Part shown: positions 53,726 to 64,000 of the stretch, piece after piece
Numbering within the stretch: the first letter of the stretch is position 1
Layout of the letters: every line of letters starts with the position of its first letter
Source: Mucilaginibacter sp. cycad4
GTDB lineage: Bacteria > Bacteroidota > Bacteroidia > Sphingobacteriales > Sphingobacteriaceae
Reading direction: 5' to 3'
NCBI RefSeq assembly: GCF_034263275.1
Contig: NZ_CP139559.1
Span: forward strand, 434,001 to 498,000
Length of the DNA: 64,000 nucleotides
Position numbers and translations under genes: made by a program
The notes under the pieces: model-generated
What the model was told of the DNA's origin: nothing
The model's database searches: none
Seen by the model: the letters and a program-made list of their open reading frames with translations, nothing else

Positions 53726-55228
53726 TTAGTAAAGATCAGGAGTTATCACAAAAGTTTCCCATCCTCCAGGTACTGTTGATCCAGACTTGCAATTAACTAT
53801 ACCTCCGCCGCTATTGTTAGAAGAAGTAAATCCACGGGCATCCATTCTTAAATATGTACCGAATTTGGCAGATTGTATTACATAGGTGCCGTTGCTTTGT
53901 TTGATTATTTTGAATTTTTCGTAATCTGAAGCACCGTTCTGTAGGTTTACAACTCCTCCTCCATCATTATTATTAGGCACATTTCGTCCATCCATTCTTA
54001 AAAATAATCCAGGAAAACGATTTGATTCTATAGTATAGGTCCCGTCGGCTTGTTTTGCAAATAATACTTTTTCAAAAGCACTTGCTGTATACTGGCAATT
54101 AACCACACCGCTACCATCCGTGTTTGAAACAAAATTTTCACCGTTAAGCCTTAAAAAAATATTGTAAAAGGTACTTGATTTTACGGTAGCCAAAGTATTT
54201 GAAAGGTGAACATGCTTGTTTGCTAAATATTGATTAATGTAATTTTTAACAGCTGTACTTTTAGTCGGGTCATCAATAAGATCAGATAACAAAATGAGAT
54301 TTGTTGAACTGTTACCTAATTGAATAAACGCTGCATTTTCACGAGTACAGCTGCTTTGCCAGTTGCCTATATTTACGGCCGGAGTTGATTCAAGCGGCTT
54401 CATATCACCTAAAAGCAATCCCTTGCTGCCATCCCCTCCAACAGTTTCATAGCGCAGGGTTTGATCAAAGTTTGAGTTTATCAATGAATCTTGATAAGCT
54501 ATGCTGGTTGAAGCACCAAAAATTCCAAATAATCCTTTTGCTTCAGCTCCAGCTTTTGCCGATAAAGCCCTGTCTTTAATTGTGGTTTGAGAGCGGTAAT
54601 ATAAACTTAACTTAGCACCTAAAATTATGTCTGTTAAAACGTGCGTACCATACTTCGTCACAAGTTGCTGAGCGGTCATACTGTTCACATCTGATTTAAA
54701 CACAGGGGTTAGATAGCTGGATTTTATCAAACTTAAAGGGGCATCAAATTTAAGTCGCTTTTGCCTGATCAACATTGAAGCATCAGCATAAGAATATTTT
54801 GAAGATAAAGAACCAAATTCACGGAACTTTTCATTGATCGTACCACTAAATGCACCAACTGTTAAGGAAGCACCTGTTGAATAAGAAAGGTTTTGTGAAT
54901 AATCTTCTGCTGTCGAGCCTGAATGGGATTCAAAATACTGCGTTACATTCAAATCGGTAACGAACCTGTTTGGCTCTGCCAGAGCTATCTTAGCGATGTC
55001 TACAACCTGATAAGTAGTTGAGTTTGAACTTGCATATTCGCCGGTTACATCATAGCCAAAACCCAGCAGGTCGTAAGGACCAACCCCTGCATCACGGGTA
55101 GCCAGTTTTGAAGGTTTTTCATTTGTTTCAGGTACCAGTGCAAGCTCTTTCTTGCAACTTGTTAGCATAGAGGCAGAGGTAATGAACATCCCTGCTAATA
55201 AAACTTTAAGGTTTAGATTTTTAATCAT
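53726..55228 (-). CDS. MACPF-domain lipoprotein with C-terminal beta-trefoil
   Basis: A 500-residue exported lipoprotein (lipobox SMLTSC, Cys25). The membrane-attack-complex/perforin domain spans about 50-340 and shows the signature Y-G-T-H at 193-196 (KYGTHVLTDIILGAKL), where family members have Y/W-G-T/S-H followed by G-G; here the second Gly is Ala. Residues 357-500 are three repeats of about 50 residues (LRLNG at 359, LRMDG at 410, LRMDA at 460, each with GGGVVN-like turns), a fascin/ricin-like beta-trefoil likely to bind glycans. Bacteroides BSAPs are MACPF antimicrobials, so a role in killing related bacteria or in host attack is possible. It lies beside an IS3 element and repeats, suggesting acquisition. 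Confidence 0.88.
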   Translation of the reverse strand: MIKNLNLKVLLAGMFITSASMLTSCKKELALVPETNEKPSKLATRDAGVGPYDLLGFGYDVTGEYASSNSTTYQVVDIAKIALAEPNRFVTDLNVTQYFESHSGSTAEDYSQNLSYSTGASLTVGAFSGTINEKFREFGSLSSKYSYADASMLIRQKRLKFDAPLSLIKSSYLTPVFKSDVNSMTAQQLVTKYGTHVLTDIILGAKLSLYYRSQTTIKDRALSAKAGAEAKGLFGIFGASTSIAYQDSLINSNFDQTLRYETVGGDGSKGLLLGDMKPLESTPAVNIGNWQSSCTRENAAFIQLGNSSTNLILLSDLIDDPTKSTAVKNYINQYLANKHVHLSNTLATVKSSTFYNIFLRLNGENFVSNTDGSGVVNCQYTASAFEKVLFAKQADGTYTIESNRFPGLFLRMDGRNVPNNNDGGGVVNLQNGASDYEKFKIIKQSNGTYVIQSAKFGTYLRMDARGFTSSNNSGGGIVNCKSGSTVPGGWETFVITPDLY

Positions 55229-55853
55229 AATAATTATTATTAATGTGCCGCGAAATAAAGAAAAAAATATTTAAGTATTGTATTTAATTGAAAATATACA
55301 TTAATGTATGGTTAATAAACTTACGATGTAAGCTATTTACTGGGTAATATGTTGAATAAGTGGTTTGTATTGAAGAATGTTTTAAACTAATAGTTTCTTA
55401 ATAAATGAGTTTTGGATTGAAAAAAATAAGACTATATGAGAGGTGAAATGATTTAATTATCTTATTTTCACTTATTTAATATAGATGTATAAGCTAATTA
55501 AAATGGCATGAGGCAATGAGCTTTCAAGCCTACAATCGGTGCCCGTTTAGGCGCGAGTATCAAAGTCACGGGCCCCCGTCCGCCACCCGTCCTTAAATAC
55601 AGTAACACAGGTATACGGACGGCGGAAAACGGGCTTGAGCACAGGCCGCGTTAGGAATCGCAGTGTAAAGCCCACAGCCTGTGTAGGAATTGCGGGCAGG
55701 AAAGGCGAGGACTTGCAACGTAAAGCCAGGCCCGTTAGCTAACGGGAACGCCATTATTGTGATTTGGGATTTCAGATGTTCAATTTCGGATTTTTTAATA
55801 GCAATCCGTGGGAGGGATTTTAACGATGGTGTAGCCCGCAGTAAATTACAGGA
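55229..55853. repeat. intergenic region with dispersed repeats
   Basis: AT-rich upstream DNA of the MACPF gene (55229-55500) is followed by G/C-rich repeat blocks. One is ACACAGGTATACGGACGG (about 55605-55622), with a near-copy at 60252-60270. Another holds the palindrome CCCGTTAGCTAACGGG (55731-55746), identical to 49806-49821. No gene seen. Confidence 0.8.
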
Positions 55854-56258
55854 TCAATAGATTCGTTCGTTTAAAACCTCAACGTTGAAAATTTTCCAAC
55901 TGTCTTTAATCATTTTCCACTCATAAATACCTTCTCTTTCAACAGTCCATTTTTTTGTGAAGAAAATAAATACACGGATTGAAACCTCGCTATACTGTGT
56001 TAACCGCTCTGTAACTTTACCTTCTGAAAAACTAAATTCAGTTCTGCGATAATTGCTTGAAAAGCTTTTTACCCTGTTAAAATAACGTTTAACGTCGGCT
56101 GCCAATTGTTTCTTTCCGATGGTTTTGCCATTGAGTTGTTTGTATTGCAGGTCATCGGCAAAAATATCTATATACAAATCGAGCTCTTTATTTTGTTGAG
56201 CTTTTTTAGCAATTATGTGCGCATCATCAATCGTTTTCAATAGTGTATCATCTATCAT
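55854..56258 (-). CDS. SnoaL/NTF2-like protein
   Basis: A 134-residue protein with the cone-shaped NTF2-like pattern: an N-terminal amphipathic helix (DAHIIAKKAQQNKELDLYIDIFADD) and strands GKVTERLTQYSEVSIRVFI and YEWKMIKDSWKIFNVEVL, as in DUF4440/SnoaL families. No signal peptide. Substrate and function are unknown. It is monocistronic, and convergent terminator sequence lies just upstream at 56293-56326. Confidence 0.7.
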   Translation of the reverse strand: MIDDTLLKTIDDAHIIAKKAQQNKELDLYIDIFADDLQYKQLNGKTIGKKQLAADVKRYFNRVKSFSSNYRRTEFSFSEGKVTERLTQYSEVSIRVFIFFTKKWTVEREGIYEWKMIKDSWKIFNVEVLNERIY

Positions 56259-56292
56259 ATTGGGGTTTGGTTTTATGGACTAAAATATACAA

Positions 56293-56326
56293 AAAAACGC
56301 CCTTCGGATAACCGAAGGGCGTTTTT
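56293..56326 (-). terminator. terminator of the pfkA-gapA operon
   Basis: Perfect 15-bp stem AAAAACGCCCTTCGG / CCGAAGGGCGTTTTT with ATAA loop, 23 bases after the gapA stop and T-rich on both strands. Confidence 0.92.
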
Positions 56327-56348
56327 ATATGATCTGAAAAATCAGCAA

Positions 56349-58198
<1,850 letters not shown>

Positions 58199-58205
58199 TA
58201 ATCTT

Positions 58206-59192
58206 TTATATCGATAATATATCCATCATTTGTAAAAGGTCTTCTTCAAGCTTAAACTCATGCTGGTTAAGTGCTGCTTCCAGGTCTGTCATCATGATCT
58301 GGTTGGCCTGCAAACCTACCATTTTTTGTGATTCGCCGGCAACCAAAGCATTAACTGCTGCAAAGCCAAGCCTGCTGCCCAAAATACGGTCAAAGCTTGA
58401 CGGTGCGCCGCCCCGTTGCAAGTGGCCTAAGATAGTAACTTTTATATCGTAATTTTTAACTTCTTGTTGTACAGCCTTTGCCACGTCATAAACACCGCCG
58501 TTTTTGTCGCCTTCGGCAACAATTACAATGCTCGATGATTTTTTGTTCATGTGCCCCTCTTTAAGGTTAACGATCAAATCGTCAATAGCGGTAGCGCGCT
58601 CGGGCAGTAAAATAGCCTCGGCGCCGCATGAGATACCTGCACGCAAAGCAATAGCGCCCGAATCGCGGCCCATTACCTCAATAAAGAAAAGGCGGTCATG
58701 CGCATCGGCAGTATCGCGGATTTTATCAATAGCCTGGATAACCGTATTGGTAGCTGTATCAAAACCCAGGGTATAGGTTGAACCACAAAGGTCGTTATCA
58801 ATGGTACCCGGTACGCCCATTACGGCAATGTCGGGATACTTACGTGAAAAGCGCAGGGCGCCGGTAAAAGTACCATCGCCGCCAATAACCACAAGGGCGT
58901 CAATACCACGGGCTTTGGCATTCTGATACGCTATCTCCATGCCTTCGTCGGTTTTGAAAGGCAAACAGCGTGCGGTTTTTAAAATTGTGCCGCCTAAATT
59001 AAGGATGTTACTTACCGAGCGTTTATCCATTTCATACATGTCGTTTTCGATAAGGCCTTTATAACCCTGCCTTACACCTACAACTTCCAGCCCGTTATAC
59101 AGTGCGGTCCTCACAACAGCACGTATACAAGGGTTCATTCCGGGGGCATCACCACCTGAAGTTAAAACCCCTATTTTTGAAATTTTACGCAT
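58206..59192 (-). CDS. pfkA: 6-phosphofructokinase (ATP-dependent)
   Basis: A 328-residue PfkA. N-terminal GVLTSGGDAPGMNPCIRA, ATP-binding GGDGTFTGA (Gly after GGD favours ATP over PPi), the catalytic GTIDNDL, and MGRDSGAIALRAG are all present. It phosphorylates fructose-6-phosphate in glycolysis. It is the first gene of the pfkA-BadF-gapA operon and is divergent from the Nudix-type regulator, with 138 bases between the start codons. Confidence 0.97.
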   Translation of the reverse strand: MRKISKIGVLTSGGDAPGMNPCIRAVVRTALYNGLEVVGVRQGYKGLIENDMYEMDKRSVSNILNLGGTILKTARCLPFKTDEGMEIAYQNAKARGIDALVVIGGDGTFTGALRFSRKYPDIAVMGVPGTIDNDLCGSTYTLGFDTATNTVIQAIDKIRDTADAHDRLFFIEVMGRDSGAIALRAGISCGAEAILLPERATAIDDLIVNLKEGHMNKKSSSIVIVAEGDKNGGVYDVAKAVQQEVKNYDIKVTILGHLQRGGAPSSFDRILGSRLGFAAVNALVAGESQKMVGLQANQIMMTDLEAALNQHEFKLEEDLLQMMDILSI

Positions 59193-59330
59193 CTTTCGCT
59201 CCTTAATTTTACGCTACGAAGATAGTGTGTGTAGATTACACCATTAAATTTTATTTATTTTTTTTTGGATTAGGAATTAAGGCTATATATTTAAACTTAT
59301 TAACTAAATCTCACTAATAGTTTGGAACTA

Positions 59331-60014
59331 ATGTTACCCAAGTTTGATTCCGTATTCTCGATTGACTGCGTGATATTCGGCTTTGAAGCCGGCGAGCTTA
59401 AAATTTTGCTTATTGAGCGAAACGAGGAGCCATATAAAGACTGGCTTGCACTGCCCGGCTATATTGTTGAGCAGGACGAGAGTATTGACGATGCTGCCGA
59501 GCGGATCCTGTATGAACTTACAGGTTTACGTGATTTGCACATGCAGCAGTTTCATACTTTTGGCGAGGTGAACCGTCACCCCCAGGGCCGTGTAATTACG
59601 GTTGCTTACTATGCATTGATCCGTATAAACGGGCAAAAAGAGTTGCGTCCGGTTACGCAATATGCTAAAAAGGCGTTCTGGCACCCGGTAAGCGAACTGC
59701 CTAAACTTGCGTTTGACCACAGTGAGATCTTTAAAACAGGCTTCAATAAAATAAAGCGCCGCCTGCACTATCAGCCAATAGCGTTTGAATTACTGCCCGA
59801 GAAATTTACCCTTACACAATTACAGTCGCTTTATGAGGCTGTTTTAGATAAAAAGCTGGATAAACGTAACTTTCGCAAAAAAATGCTGAGCTACGGCTTT
59901 TTGAAGGAACTGGATGAGAAGCAGAAAGGGGTATCATACCGCGCAGCCAAACTCTACAAATTTGATAAACGCAAGTACGGCAAGATTTTTCAGGGAGAGA
60001 TGAATTTGGTGTGA
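59331..60014 (+). CDS. Nudix-type transcriptional regulator (NrtR/AraR-like)
   Basis: A 227-residue protein with an N-terminal Nudix fold (about 1-140) and a C-terminal winged helix (about 150-227, LTQLQSLYEAVLDKKLDKRNFRKKMLSYG), the architecture of NrtR-family regulators. The Nudix box at 43-66 is degenerate: G43, E50, R58 and E62 remain, but two catalytic Glu positions are I59 and L63, so hydrolysis is unlikely and ligand sensing likely. Divergent from pfkA, it may control glycolytic genes; NrtR relatives sense ADP-ribose, and AraR of Bacteroides senses arabinose. The ATG at 59331 was chosen over a TTG at 59322. Confidence 0.88.
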   Translation: MLPKFDSVFSIDCVIFGFEAGELKILLIERNEEPYKDWLALPGYIVEQDESIDDAAERILYELTGLRDLHMQQFHTFGEVNRHPQGRVITVAYYALIRINGQKELRPVTQYAKKAFWHPVSELPKLAFDHSEIFKTGFNKIKRRLHYQPIAFELLPEKFTLTQLQSLYEAVLDKKLDKRNFRKKMLSYGFLKELDEKQKGVSYRAAKLYKFDKRKYGKIFQGEMNLV

Positions 60015-60407
60015 GGTAGAAGCAGGAAGTCAAGATTCAGGAATCAAGAAGTTTGATATAAAAGAAGGGGTTGGGAGATTTTCCAACCTTTTTCTTTTTT
60101 ACATCTTCTCCAAACCGTCATTGCGAGGCACGAAGCAATCCCCGGTTTGCAGAGGGGTTATGCAAATCCCCCTGTACAGTTCGCGATTGCTTCGTGCCTC
60201 GCAATGACGGGGAGGAGAGAGCCGCGTCCGTACATTGTCCGTAAGTACGGTGACACAGGTATACGGACGGACGACAACGTTATCTGATGATTTGTTAGAG
60301 AATACTAAAAAGAAAAGGGCCGGAAAATCTTCCAGCCCTTTCTTTTATCGTAAAATCTTAACTTCTTAGGTCTTGATTCTTGACGTCTTTATTTCTTGAC
60401 TCTCTTC
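60015..60407. repeat. intergenic region with perfect inverted repeat
   Basis: No gene seen. A perfect 26-bp inverted repeat (arms at 60115-60140 and 60185-60210, starting CCGTCATTGCGAGGCACGAA) is the complete form of the family. The block ACACAGGTATACGGACGG follows at about 60252-60270. AAGTCAAGA-type stretches flank both genes. A terminator is at 60308-60347. Confidence 0.9.
60308..60347 (-). terminator. terminator of BadF-type kinase gene
   Basis: Stem AAAGGGCCGGAA / TTCCAGCCCTTT (one mismatch) with an AATC loop, T-rich on the minus strand. Confidence 0.75.
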
Positions 60408-61268
60408 TTATAAAGAAGAAGGTGCTAATTCCAAATGGTATTTCACCAGGTTATCTATAGGTGAGCGGATGATGTTGCCAACAACCATGCCATTTTCGGT
60501 AACTACTTCTTCCAGCACGTTACGGAAATTGTAACCTACGGAACCAATGCAGTTGAAAGTATATTTTTGATAATCAGGGTAGTGGGTTACCAGGTTGCGG
60601 AAAAAATCTTCGAACGAGGTACGTACCAGGTTGCGTGAGTATTCAATGTGTACGTTATTATCGTAAACAAATTTGCTGAAGCTTGCGCAAAAACGGTTAG
60701 CGCGGGGTTGGGTGTAAACCTGCTCGTTAATATCATCAGGAGTAAGCTTGTAAGTTTCCCAGAAAAGGGCACGCACAGGCTCAGGCATGTATCCGCGTAA
60801 ATAATCGGTCAATAATTTTTTGCCAATGTAGCAACCACTGCCTTCATCACCCAGGATGTATGCACCTGAATCGATATTGTGTATCACTTCTTTACCATCA
60901 TAAATGCAGGTGTTGGTTCCGGTACCTAATATAGCAGCAAAACCTTCGGTGTTGCCAAGCAAAGCACGGGCAGCAGCCAGCAGGTCATGACCGATGTTAA
61001 CCTTTGCGCCGGCGAAAACCACTTTCATGGCTTCCTCAACAATCTTACGCATTTCGGGGGTTGAACAACCTGCACCGTAGTAATTAACCTCGGTGATCAG
61101 GTTTTTTTCAAGATCGGTAGGCAAGCTTTCGTTCAGTGATTGTATAATATACTCTGTACTTGAAAAGTATGGGTTATAACCCTCGGTATTAAAGTAAACT
61201 TTTTTTCCCTCTTCGGTAACCAGGCACCAATTTGTTTTGGTTGAGCCACCGTCAGCAATTATGATCAT
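60408..61268 (-). CDS. BadF/BadG-family N-acetylglucosamine/glucosamine kinase-like protein
   Basis: A 286-residue ASKHA-fold kinase. Phosphate-1 motif ADGGSTKTNW is intact (residues about 4-13). The catalytic Asp is in NIGHDLLAAARAL, and phosphate-2 and adenosine motifs are GTGTNTCIYDG and LGDEGSGCYIG. Eukaryotic NAGK and bacterial relatives phosphorylate GlcNAc or glucosamine; the substrate here is inferred. It is a close paralogue of the BadF protein in the pfkA operon, but that copy has lost the phosphate-1 motif. Monocistronic. Confidence 0.9.
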   Translation of the reverse strand: MIIIADGGSTKTNWCLVTEEGKKVYFNTEGYNPYFSSTEYIIQSLNESLPTDLEKNLITEVNYYGAGCSTPEMRKIVEEAMKVVFAGAKVNIGHDLLAAARALLGNTEGFAAILGTGTNTCIYDGKEVIHNIDSGAYILGDEGSGCYIGKKLLTDYLRGYMPEPVRALFWETYKLTPDDINEQVYTQPRANRFCASFSKFVYDNNVHIEYSRNLVRTSFEDFFRNLVTHYPDYQKYTFNCIGSVGYNFRNVLEEVVTENGMVVGNIIRSPIDNLVKYHLELAPSSL

Positions 61269-61585
61269 AAATTTTTGTTTTTTTAAAAATCGGTTAAAAG
61301 TAGGATTAACTTATTGTAAAAAAAACACTTTGTATTTCAAAAATTGAAAATTGCGATTTTTACTTAAATTACAGCTACTTTTTAATATAAATTAAACTTT
61401 AAATGGCACTTTCGCACCAATGTTATCAATAATTAATCAGGTCAACTATATCTTTTTTAAATGTAAAGTTTACAGATAAGCAGTTTCCCTTTACAATTAA
61501 AAACAGAGTAATTTACAATTGTACGTAATGTTACATTATTTAGCAAAATATTGGCTTTATTAAATGCTAAAACGTGGCTTTTGCA
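61269..61585. other. intergenic region, no gene recognised
   Basis: About 315 very AT-rich bases between the BadF kinase and the Nif3-like gene, both on minus. I see no convincing frame or hairpin. It should contain the kinase promoter. Confidence 0.5.
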
Positions 61586-62515
61586 TTACATGAAGGATAG
61601 TGAATTGCCCGGATGAATGTGAGTTGCTTTAATGCCGGGCACGTTTTGTTTTAGCCAGCCTATCATAAATTCGGAGCCCGGTTCTTCGCTGGCAATATGG
61701 CCCAATACAATTAACGATAGTTTATCGCCTTTGGCCTGGGCATCCCTTACATATTCGGCAGTTTCCCATTCCGAAATTTCACCGCAGATGAGTACGTCGG
61801 GCTTTTTTGTACTCATTTCAGTGATCTGCCTTTTACCGCCTGCAGCTCCGGGCAACAGCAGCACCTTTTGGCAGCTTTGTGATGGATTGCCTATGTATCG
61901 TACCTTCTCAATTTTTAATTTTTTTTTCAGTGTTTCGATAAGCGAACTTAAGGAGGTAGAAGGGATGGTTAACAGGTTTCCTGTTTCGGGTTTGTAATAG
62001 CTTACCCAATCAAGCTGCTTTAGCAAGCCAATGCCAACACCATCGGGTTTAAGGCTGTGTATGGTATCATGGTTGCGCCAAACGGCTATGTTGTGCTTAT
62101 CAAGCAATTGCTTTTTATACAGGTATACATCATCATTGGCCAGCCAGGTTGTTTCATCGGCATGGTTATAAAAAGTGGGCTCATGCGCTATAATAAAATT
62201 AGCACCTAAGCTGATAGCCTTTTCAATTACGCCGATAGTAGCAAACATGGTGGTAACTATGCCGGTAACTACAATATCGCGGTTGCCCGATTTTAAGGTA
62301 TCCACTGTGTTGGGGAACGGGGCACCGGGCACCTGTTTCATAAACAGGTCGATAATTTGCCCTACGGTAATATTTTCATCATGCTTAACAAGGGTGATTG
62401 CATCTGCAGCAAAAGGAGCTGATAATAACGCAGCAGTACCTGCTAAGGCACTTAACTGACCGATGAACTTACGGCGATCGGGATTATGATTAATGGGGGA
62501 GAGGTTTGAATTCAT
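61586..62515 (-). CDS. Nif3-like dinuclear-metal protein with Tat-like signal
   Basis: A 309-residue protein. The N-terminus carries a twin-Arg motif DRRKFIGQL followed by a hydrophobic stretch LAGTAALLSAPFAADA, a Tat-type signal. The mature part matches the Nif3/YbgI fold: GIVTTMFATIGVIEKAISLGANFIIAHEPTFY, NHDTIHS, the Nif3-like ending VLGHIASEEPGSEF. His and Glu residues at these places bind two metal ions in structurally known homologues. The biochemical role of the family is unresolved. Nif3 proteins are normally cytosolic, so export is noteworthy. Confidence 0.85.
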   Translation of the reverse strand: MNSNLSPINHNPDRRKFIGQLSALAGTAALLSAPFAADAITLVKHDENITVGQIIDLFMKQVPGAPFPNTVDTLKSGNRDIVVTGIVTTMFATIGVIEKAISLGANFIIAHEPTFYNHADETTWLANDDVYLYKKQLLDKHNIAVWRNHDTIHSLKPDGVGIGLLKQLDWVSYYKPETGNLLTIPSTSLSSLIETLKKKLKIEKVRYIGNPSQSCQKVLLLPGAAGGKRQITEMSTKKPDVLICGEISEWETAEYVRDAQAKGDKLSLIVLGHIASEEPGSEFMIGWLKQNVPGIKATHIHPGNSLSFM

Positions 62516-62624
62516 GGTAATGATTGGGTTTTGTCAAAGATAACATAGCACAAGTTAATTTCTGGATTTGTAATAATTGTGTGACGTATTTATATCTTCG
62601 CATAAATTTAACGATTCCTAATCC

Positions 62625-63806
62625 GTGCAAAAACTTGCTAAGCTTATCACCAACAAACCCTTTGTTTATTCTTTATGGTTTGGCCTAAGTCTATTTTTGG
62701 TCATTAAAGGCGTTTTAGCCCACCAGGGGTTTAACAATTACACCATATTTAAATATAACTTTTTAAATACCATTCATCAGCATAACCTGTACGCTTATCA
62801 GCCTGAGCATTATTACGACCTGAACCACTATGGGCCGATATTTTCCATAATCATGGCACCATTCGCTATTCTGCCTGATAGTATCGGGGTTATTTTATGG
62901 GTGTTGTTCAATGCCTTCATCCTGTTTAAAGCCATCCAACTCTTGCCATTGAAAAACGATCAATACGTTATTGTGCTTTTGTTGTGCGCTCATGAGCTGA
63001 TGACAGCATCGGCCAATGTGCAAAGTAATCCTATGATAGCGGCGCTGATCATATTAAGTTTTAATTTTATAAAGCGGGAGAAGGATTTTTGGGCGGCGCT
63101 AATGATAGCGCTTGGCGCATTTATAAAGCTGTACGGTATAGTGGGACTGGCTTTCTTTTTCTTTTCGGCCAACAAACCAAAGTTTATGCTAAGTTTTATA
63201 TTCTGGTCGGCAGTGTTGTTTGTATTGCCGATGTCTATTTCATCTCCCTCGTTTATCATACAAACTTATCATGACTGGTATGCTGACCTGGTAGTCAAAA
63301 ATTCGGATAACCAGCAATCATACATGCAGGAAATTTGTGTTACGGGTTTTATCCGCAGGGTTTTTCATTATGATAACCTTAAGAATATGTATGTGATAGG
63401 GCCGGCACTGGTGCTGTTTGCCCTGTCGTACCTTCGCATTGGAGCCTATAAGGTTTTGGAATATCAGCGGCTGATCCTTTCGTCGGTGCTAATCTTCGCA
63501 GTGATCTTCAGCAGTTCGGCCGAGTCATCAACCTACATTATCGCTTTTGTTGGGGTAGCCGTTTGGTTTATGAATTTGAACCGACCGGTAACCGGCTTTG
63601 AGATTTTTCTGCTGGTTTTAGCATTGTTAATAACCAGTCTTTCCCCTTCCGATCTTTTTCCATCCTTTATCCGCACACAATATATCGTTCCTTATAAATT
63701 GAAATCGATACCCTGTTTTTTGATCTGGCTTAAAATAATTTACGAAACACTTACCAGAGATTTTGTCAAAGAAAAAGAAAGTGTATTAAGCCCGGCAACG
63801 GTTTAA
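62625..63806 (+). CDS. GT87/DUF2029-like multi-pass membrane protein
   Basis: A 393-residue integral membrane protein starting at GTG with about ten hydrophobic helices. The segments NLYAYQPEHYYDLNHYGPIFSIIMAPFAILP and NVQSNPMIAALIILSFNFIKREK resemble DUF2029 (GT87) polyprenyl-phosphate-dependent glycosyltransferases; the acidic and Tyr-rich first periplasmic loop (YYDLNHYGPIF) is typical. It probably moves a sugar from a lipid carrier in the envelope; donor and acceptor are unknown. It is monocistronic. Confidence 0.78.
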   Translation: MQKLAKLITNKPFVYSLWFGLSLFLVIKGVLAHQGFNNYTIFKYNFLNTIHQHNLYAYQPEHYYDLNHYGPIFSIIMAPFAILPDSIGVILWVLFNAFILFKAIQLLPLKNDQYVIVLLLCAHELMTASANVQSNPMIAALIILSFNFIKREKDFWAALMIALGAFIKLYGIVGLAFFFFSANKPKFMLSFIFWSAVLFVLPMSISSPSFIIQTYHDWYADLVVKNSDNQQSYMQEICVTGFIRRVFHYDNLKNMYVIGPALVLFALSYLRIGAYKVLEYQRLILSSVLIFAVIFSSSAESSTYIIAFVGVAVWFMNLNRPVTGFEIFLLVLALLITSLSPSDLFPSFIRTQYIVPYKLKSIPCFLIWLKIIYETLTRDFVKEKESVLSPATV

Positions 63807-64000
63807 AAGGAGCCAGGTATAAAATAAACCGTGAATGACTATTTTTTGCTGTAAAATCAGAAAAATTTGCAGATTAATAAATAATTATTAATTATGTTTG
63901 TAACAAGAAAGTTGCATTTAGGGTCTTTTGCATCTTTTTTGTTAAAACTGATCATGACAGTTACGTTTTGTAGCAATTAATCGTAAGGTCATTTCAGAGT

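Overview
This window is a 64 kb chromosomal segment from a Bacteroidota bacterium, most likely family Sphingobacteriaceae and of the Mucilaginibacter/Pedobacter type. The basis is two SusC/SusD pairs, an ECF sigma/FecR system, a short primary sigma factor without region 1.1, TAnnTTTG promoter boxes in front of housekeeping genes, AT-rich intergenic DNA, and families of dispersed palindromic repeats. I saw no rRNA, tRNA or CRISPR array. The genus is inferred.

Layout. 1-13.5 kb is mostly housekeeping: rpsA (cut by the window edge), an ACP phosphodiesterase-like gene, tyrS, a RES-Xre toxin-antitoxin pair, primary sigma rpoD, a small XRE regulator ending in a perfect 7-bp tandem repeat, membrane pyrophosphatase hppA, an APC permease, dacB and a lipoprotein. 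13.5-18.1 kb has a soluble PAS histidine kinase, FixL-like in its heme-pocket residues, overlapping a receiver-CRP fusion regulator, then two exported proteins. 18.5-25.2 kb holds a first SusC/SusD pair, an AraC regulator and a PIN-domain toxin-antitoxin pair. 25.2-31.2 kb holds an FNR-like regulator with an N-terminal cysteine cluster, a membrane protein/histidine kinase/LuxR-type operon, a lipoprotein, an AidA/PixA-like protein and a membrane protein.

31.4-47 kb is a carbohydrate and uptake block: a GH9 glycanase and an AGE-family sugar epimerase 4 bp apart, an ECF sigma factor, a small Cys-rich protein with a TonB receptor, FecR, a second SusC (with STN signalling domain) and SusD, and a lipoprotein with seven heme-binding motifs. 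The sigma, FecR and STN-SusC form a cell-surface signalling route, unusually split by the intervening receptor.

47-56 kb is repeat-rich: OsmC, an old-yellow-enzyme reductase, AraC plus SDR, an IS3-family element with an A-AAA-AAG frameshift site and a duplicated end, and a MACPF/beta-trefoil lipoprotein that may be an antimicrobial or lytic factor. 56-62.5 kb is central metabolism: pfkA, a BadF-family protein with a ruined phosphate-binding motif, and gapA form a tight operon. A Nudix-type regulator with a degenerate catalytic box diverges from it, followed by an apparently intact BadF kinase paralogue and a Nif3-like protein with a Tat-like signal. A GT87-type membrane protein closes the window.

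The most promising items for follow-up are the putative pseudokinase inside the pfkA-gapA operon with its neighbouring Nudix regulator, the MACPF/trefoil protein, the FixL-like sensor with a receiver-CRP partner, and the iterated IS-end motif.
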